From positions 1-56,180 of the forward strand of contig JABDPF010000045.1 of the NCBI GenBank assembly GCA_013042915.1: a DNA stretch of 56,180 nt. Direction: 5' to 3'. The DNA comes from Lysobacterales bacterium (GTDB lineage: Bacteria; Pseudomonadota; Gammaproteobacteria; Xanthomonadales; SZUA-36). Below, piece by piece: positions 53,192-56,180 of the stretch. Numbering within the stretch: the first letter of the stretch is position 1; each line of letters starts with the position of its first letter. A model generated the notes under the pieces. It was not told where the DNA came from. It saw only the letters and a program-made list of their open reading frames with translations, and made no database searches. Position numbers and translations under genes: made by a program.

Positions 53192-53437
53192 TTAGCGGCG
53201 CGTATTCCGATAGCGGTGAACGGCGGCGCTGATCACCGAGACCAGCGCGGGGTCGACCGAACCGGGTGGTCCGTCACTCATGCCCATCGGTACCGGACGG
53301 GCGGGCGGCGACAGGCGGTGGGCCAGTTTCGACATCCAGCCGATGGCCAGCACCATGAAGGTGAGTAACAGGAAAACCGTCACCATGCCGGTCAGGGTGA
53401 GTTGAAGACCGGCAAGCAGTTGATCAGCCACGGACAT
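53192..53437 (-). CDS. oadG: Oxaloacetate decarboxylase gamma subunit
   Basis: An 81-residue small subunit with one N-terminal membrane helix (about 11-35, LQLTLTGMVTVFLLLTFMVL) and a short Pro-rich cytoplasmic tail. OadG holds the complex together and contributes to alpha-beta assembly and Zn binding. The ATG follows GGGAGA at a spacing of 7. It is the first gene of the oadGAB operon. Confidence 0.9.
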   Translation of the reverse strand: MSVADQLLAGLQLTLTGMVTVFLLLTFMVLAIGWMSKLAHRLSPPARPVPMGMSDGPPGSVDPALVSVISAAVHRYRNTRR

Positions 53438-53500
53438 TGTTCGTTTCTCCCAAGGCGCGCGTGCTGCCCAAATCCTTGCTTCTCCTCGCTCGGCCCGGAG

Positions 53501-53543
53501 CAGGTCGGCACCTTATGGCAGGCTATTTTAGCCTACCGACCTG
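53501..53543. other. Nested inverted repeat in the oadG leader / divergent region
   Basis: An outer perfect stem CAGGTCGG (53501-53508) with CCGACCTG (53536-53543) encloses an inner hairpin AGGCTA-TTT-TAGCCT (53520-53534), leaving an 11-base bulge on one side. It lies 64 bases before the oadG start. The inner arm contains TAAAAT on the minus strand, which could serve as a -10. It could be an operator or a structured 5' leader. Confidence 0.45.
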
Positions 53544-53695
53544 GCGCATCCCCGCTCCATTGTCTGGCGGAATGACCTGTGTCAGGCCCGGCCATACGGA
53601 TGTTCGGATGCAAACGGTTTCGGCAGAAGGAACCGTTCGATCCACGGCGTTGATTGGGCTACACTGCGCGCCATCCCCGCAAGCGGCGCCTCTGG

Positions 53696-55540
53696 ATGAT
53701 TGACTGTTTCGCCTTGCCACTGTTGCTTCAGGTCATCGCCGCCGCCCCGGTGCCGGGGGACGAAGAAGCCAAGGTCCTGGCACCGATCTCGGTGACCGCG
53801 CAACGCGTGGCCAATCATCAGCCGGCCTCGACCTTTGCCTCACCGGTGACGGCCCTGCGTTTCGATCCACAGATCAACCTCCAGGCACGCGGCCTTCCTG
53901 AGGCCCAGGCGGACATCACGGTGCGAGGCGGCCTGTTTGAAAACACGGGCTTTCGCCTGGGCGCCGTCACCATCACCGACCCACAAACCGGGCACTATGC
54001 CGCGGAGATACCGATCGACCCCGCCATGCTCAGCGCTCCCGAGCTGTTGACCGACTTTTCGAATGGCCTGAATGCGTTCAATGCATCCGTTGCAACCGTG
54101 CGCTACGACTTCGCACGTATCCGCTCCGGCGGCAGTGCCAGCGGGGGTATCGGCACCGACAGCCTGCGTCACGGCTCGATGCGACTAGCTCACCGCGAGA
54201 GGCTTTCAGGAGGCGGGACCCTGGGTGCCGCGATCTCGGCGGCCGCTTCCAGCGGCGATGGCACAGTACCGTTCGGAGACCATGATTTCAGCCGCTTCAG
54301 CGGCCATCTCCAGTGGCTGACGGATGAGAGGGAAACGCATCTGCTGCTCGGCTTCCACGACAAGTTCGCCGGTTGGCCCGGCATGTACACGGGGATTGCT
54401 TCATTGCCCGAAACCGACCGGACGCGGCTCGGCCTGGCGGTACTCGACCATGGCTGGCGCACGACCGGGGGTCAGTGGAGGATCGGCGCAGCGTATCGTT
54501 GGCTGGAGAACGACTACGACTTCGATCGTCGGACCGTCGAGACTGGCGTGCCCGGCGCCTTCGAGCATGAAACGCATAACGCCTCCCTGGCAGTCAGCGG
54601 GACACAACGGACAGGCCGGCTTGAATGGCATGTCTCGGGCCAAATCACGGCAGATCGCCTGGTGCGATCCACCGATCTGACCGAGGGACGGTTCAACTCG
54701 CGGACCTTCGGCTCGCTCGGAGTCGCCCCCGGCTGGAAACGCACGTTCGCTGGCGGTTCGCGCATTGAACTGCGAGCCGGCCTGCGCGCTGACCTGTCGA
54801 ACCGCGATGAGAATGCCCTGGCGCCGATGTTCATGCTGGCGCTCGAACATCCGGTCTCGTCTGGCCTGGACCGGTTTCATCTCGAGTACGCCCGGACCAG
54901 CCAATTGCCCGGGTACACAGCGCTGAATTCGCGCCCCAGCGGACTGTTCGGAGGCAACCCGGACCTTGGGCGGGAATATGCCGGCACGCTCAGCGCTGGC
55001 TGGACACGCGAATCAGCCGACTGGACGCTCGGCGCCACGCTGTTCGGCAGGCAGGATGAAGATCTCGTGGACTGGACGTATCGAAGCGGTGCACCCTTCG
55101 TTCGGCAGGCCAACGCGGTCGATATCGACGTCATCGGTTTTGAAGGCCTGTTCTCCTGGTCATCGGAGCGGCTGAAACTCGTTGGTGGGTACGCCTGGCT
55201 GCACAAGGATGCGGATTACGGGGATGCCGAGGTCGACGCGAGCTATTACGCACTCAATTTCGCCCGACACCGTCTGACCCTGGCGCTCATCTTTCAACCG
55301 ATTGCAAACTGGGAATTGCGCCTCGACAACGAATACCGCCTGCAAGAGGAGAACCCGTTGCGCAGCAGTAGCGATGCTGCATACCTCGCATCCGCATCAC
55401 TGGGATGGCAACCGGCCCCCTATCCCGGCCTCAGAATCCAGCTGATCGCCGATAATCTCAGCGACAGCGGTTTCCAGGAATTCCCGGGTACGCCTCCGAT
55501 GGGTCGACAACTGAGCCTGGCGGTCGCCCTGGACTGGTAA
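53696..55540 (+). CDS. TonB-dependent outer-membrane receptor
   Basis: A protein of about 614 residues with a TonB-box-like ISVTAQR near the mature N-terminus. A plug domain follows (DITVRGGLFENTGFRLGAVTI), then a 22-strand barrel that ends in an aromatic residue (AVALDW). The size is that of short receptors such as BtuB, but ligand residues cannot be identified. The start is uncertain. The ATG at 53696 gives a signal peptide with no positive n-region, while the in-frame TTG at 53654 adds HPRKRRLW, a better n-region, but has no ribosome-binding site. It is convergent with pntB. Confidence 0.85.
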   Translation: MIDCFALPLLLQVIAAAPVPGDEEAKVLAPISVTAQRVANHQPASTFASPVTALRFDPQINLQARGLPEAQADITVRGGLFENTGFRLGAVTITDPQTGHYAAEIPIDPAMLSAPELLTDFSNGLNAFNASVATVRYDFARIRSGGSASGGIGTDSLRHGSMRLAHRERLSGGGTLGAAISAAASSGDGTVPFGDHDFSRFSGHLQWLTDERETHLLLGFHDKFAGWPGMYTGIASLPETDRTRLGLAVLDHGWRTTGGQWRIGAAYRWLENDYDFDRRTVETGVPGAFEHETHNASLAVSGTQRTGRLEWHVSGQITADRLVRSTDLTEGRFNSRTFGSLGVAPGWKRTFAGGSRIELRAGLRADLSNRDENALAPMFMLALEHPVSSGLDRFHLEYARTSQLPGYTALNSRPSGLFGGNPDLGREYAGTLSAGWTRESADWTLGATLFGRQDEDLVDWTYRSGAPFVRQANAVDIDVIGFEGLFSWSSERLKLVGGYAWLHKDADYGDAEVDASYYALNFARHRLTLALIFQPIANWELRLDNEYRLQEENPLRSSSDAAYLASASLGWQPAPYPGLRIQLIADNLSDSGFQEFPGTPPMGRQLSLAVALDW

Positions 55541-55567
55541 AAAAAGGGCCAGGGAATGCCCCGGCCC
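55539..55567 (-). terminator. Rho-independent terminator of the pnt operon
   Basis: On the minus strand a 9-position stem with one mismatch (55559-55567 with 55546-55554, GGGCCGGGG/CCCTGGCCC) and a 4-base loop is followed by seven T residues (55545-55539). It lies 23 bases past the pntB stop codon. The plus-strand T-run is short, so it mainly serves pntB. Confidence 0.8.
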
Positions 55568-55589
55568 TCGGTTTTCATACCCTGGTCGT

Positions 55590-56180
55590 TCAGAGCAGTT
55601 TGAACACGGCGTCCAGGCTGTCCTTGGCGTCACCAAACAGCATCCGCGTATTGTCCTTGAAGAACAGCGGGTTCTGCACGCCGGCATAGCCGGTGGCCAT
55701 GCTGCGCTTGAGAACAATCGTGGTTTTACCCTTCCAGACCTCGAGAACCGGCATGCCGCCGATCGGGCCGTCAGGCTCTTCCAGGGCGGAAGGATTCACG
55801 ATGTCGTTGGCGCCGATTACGATCGATACGTCCACGTCCGGGAAATCGTCGTTGATTTCGTCCATCTCGAAGACGATGTCGTAAGGCACCTTGGCCTCGG
55901 CCAGCAGCACGTTCATGTGCCCCGGCATACGACCCGCCACCGGGTGGATGCCGAACTGCACGTCCACACCCTTTTCGCGCAGGTCCTGGGTGATCTCGTG
56001 CACGATGTGCTGTGCCTGCGCAACGGCCATACCGTAACCGGGAATGATCATCACTTTCTTGGCGTCTTTCAGCAACTCGGCTGTTTCCTCGGGTTCGATC
56101 GGATTGACCTCGCCCTGGTACTCACCGGCCGCCGCAGAGGCGCCACCGCTCTCGGTGCCGAAACCGCCGGCAATGACGGC
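55590..56180 (-). CDS. pntB: NAD(P) transhydrogenase beta subunit (C-terminal fragment)
   Basis: The last 196 codons of pntB; the gene continues past the right edge. This is the NADP(H)-binding domain III, with [54 protein letters not shown] and the final [17 protein letters not shown]. The enzyme couples hydride transfer between NADH and NADP+ to proton movement across the inner membrane. It is followed by a strong terminator. Confidence 0.96.
   Translation of the reverse strand, partial: AVIAGGFGTESGGASAAAGEYQGEVNPIEPEETAELLKDAKKVMIIPGYGMAVAQAQHIVHEITQDLREKGVDVQFGIHPVAGRMPGHMNVLLAEAKVPYDIVFEMDEINDDFPDVDVSIVIGANDIVNPSALEEPDGPIGGMPVLEVWKGKTTIVLKRSMATGYAGVQNPLFFKDNTRMLFGDAKDSLDAVFKLL

Noticed and set aside
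53438-53695. Cobalamin riboswitch upstream of the short TonB-dependent receptor
   Set aside because: I looked for a B12-box-like conserved core and found none; only the nested inverted repeat is present.

Overview
The window is a GC-rich chromosomal segment of a gammaproteobacterium, probably a marine or halophilic aerobic heterotroph. The evidence is the order ispH-lspA-ileS-ribF-murJ / rpsT / obgE, a divergent ilvY-ilvC pair, an OmpW porin, TamA-TamB, RND pumps and a Na+-pumping oxaloacetate decarboxylase (oadGAB). A Wenzhouxiangella/Chromatiales-like lineage would fit, but that is an impression from memory of gene content, not a test. No rRNA, tRNA, CRISPR array, transposase or phage gene was seen. 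No gene-free stretch exceeds 300 bases; the largest gaps (7535-7814, 21045-21319, 43891-44163, 53438-53695) are each under 285 bases.

Layout. 1-7534: housekeeping block (isoprenoid, lipoprotein, tRNA charging, flavin, peptidoglycan flippase, ribosomal protein S20, Obg). 7535-12326: an aromatic amino-acid catabolism island. A tyrosine phenol-lyase and 4-hydroxyphenylpyruvate dioxygenase lie on the minus strand; an Lrp-type regulator overlapping a tryptophanase lies divergently on the plus strand. 12345-16579: an ABC1/UbiB-like kinase, a non-pyrrolysine MttB-family methyltransferase overlapping a GcvR-like double-ACT protein, and OmpW. 16629-21044: a UspA-like protein overlapping a Lon-family protease, then chorismate mutase/prephenate dehydrogenase. 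21320-26688: a five-gene plus-strand operon with an AI-2E-type permease, a K+ channel-like protein and a three-part efflux system. 26759-28705: ornithine carbamoyltransferase and carbamate kinase. 28731-34045: tamB and tamA. 34138-37388: a dicarboxylate/glutamate symporter and a bifunctional formiminotransferase-cyclodeaminase. 37454-39479: ilvC and ilvY. 39520-43890: an RND pump and its adaptor. 44164-50048: pgi, a Tat-exported oxidoreductase, membrane and periplasmic proteins of unknown role, and a HAAS-like membrane protein with its PadR regulator. 50201-53437: oadB, oadA, oadG. 53696-55540: a TonB-dependent receptor. 55590-end: the 3' end of pntB.

The best candidate for a little-described system is the divergent island in which one Lrp-family regulator sits between two paralogous beta-eliminating lyases. 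One carries the full tyrosine phenol-lyase residue set and the other carries tryptophanase residues. The next candidate is the MttB-family methyltransferase translationally coupled to a GcvR-like sensor. Two genes (the RND adaptor near 42720 and a periplasmic protein near 48513) each look frameshifted by one base beside a short homopolymer. These are either real lesions or residual assembly errors.
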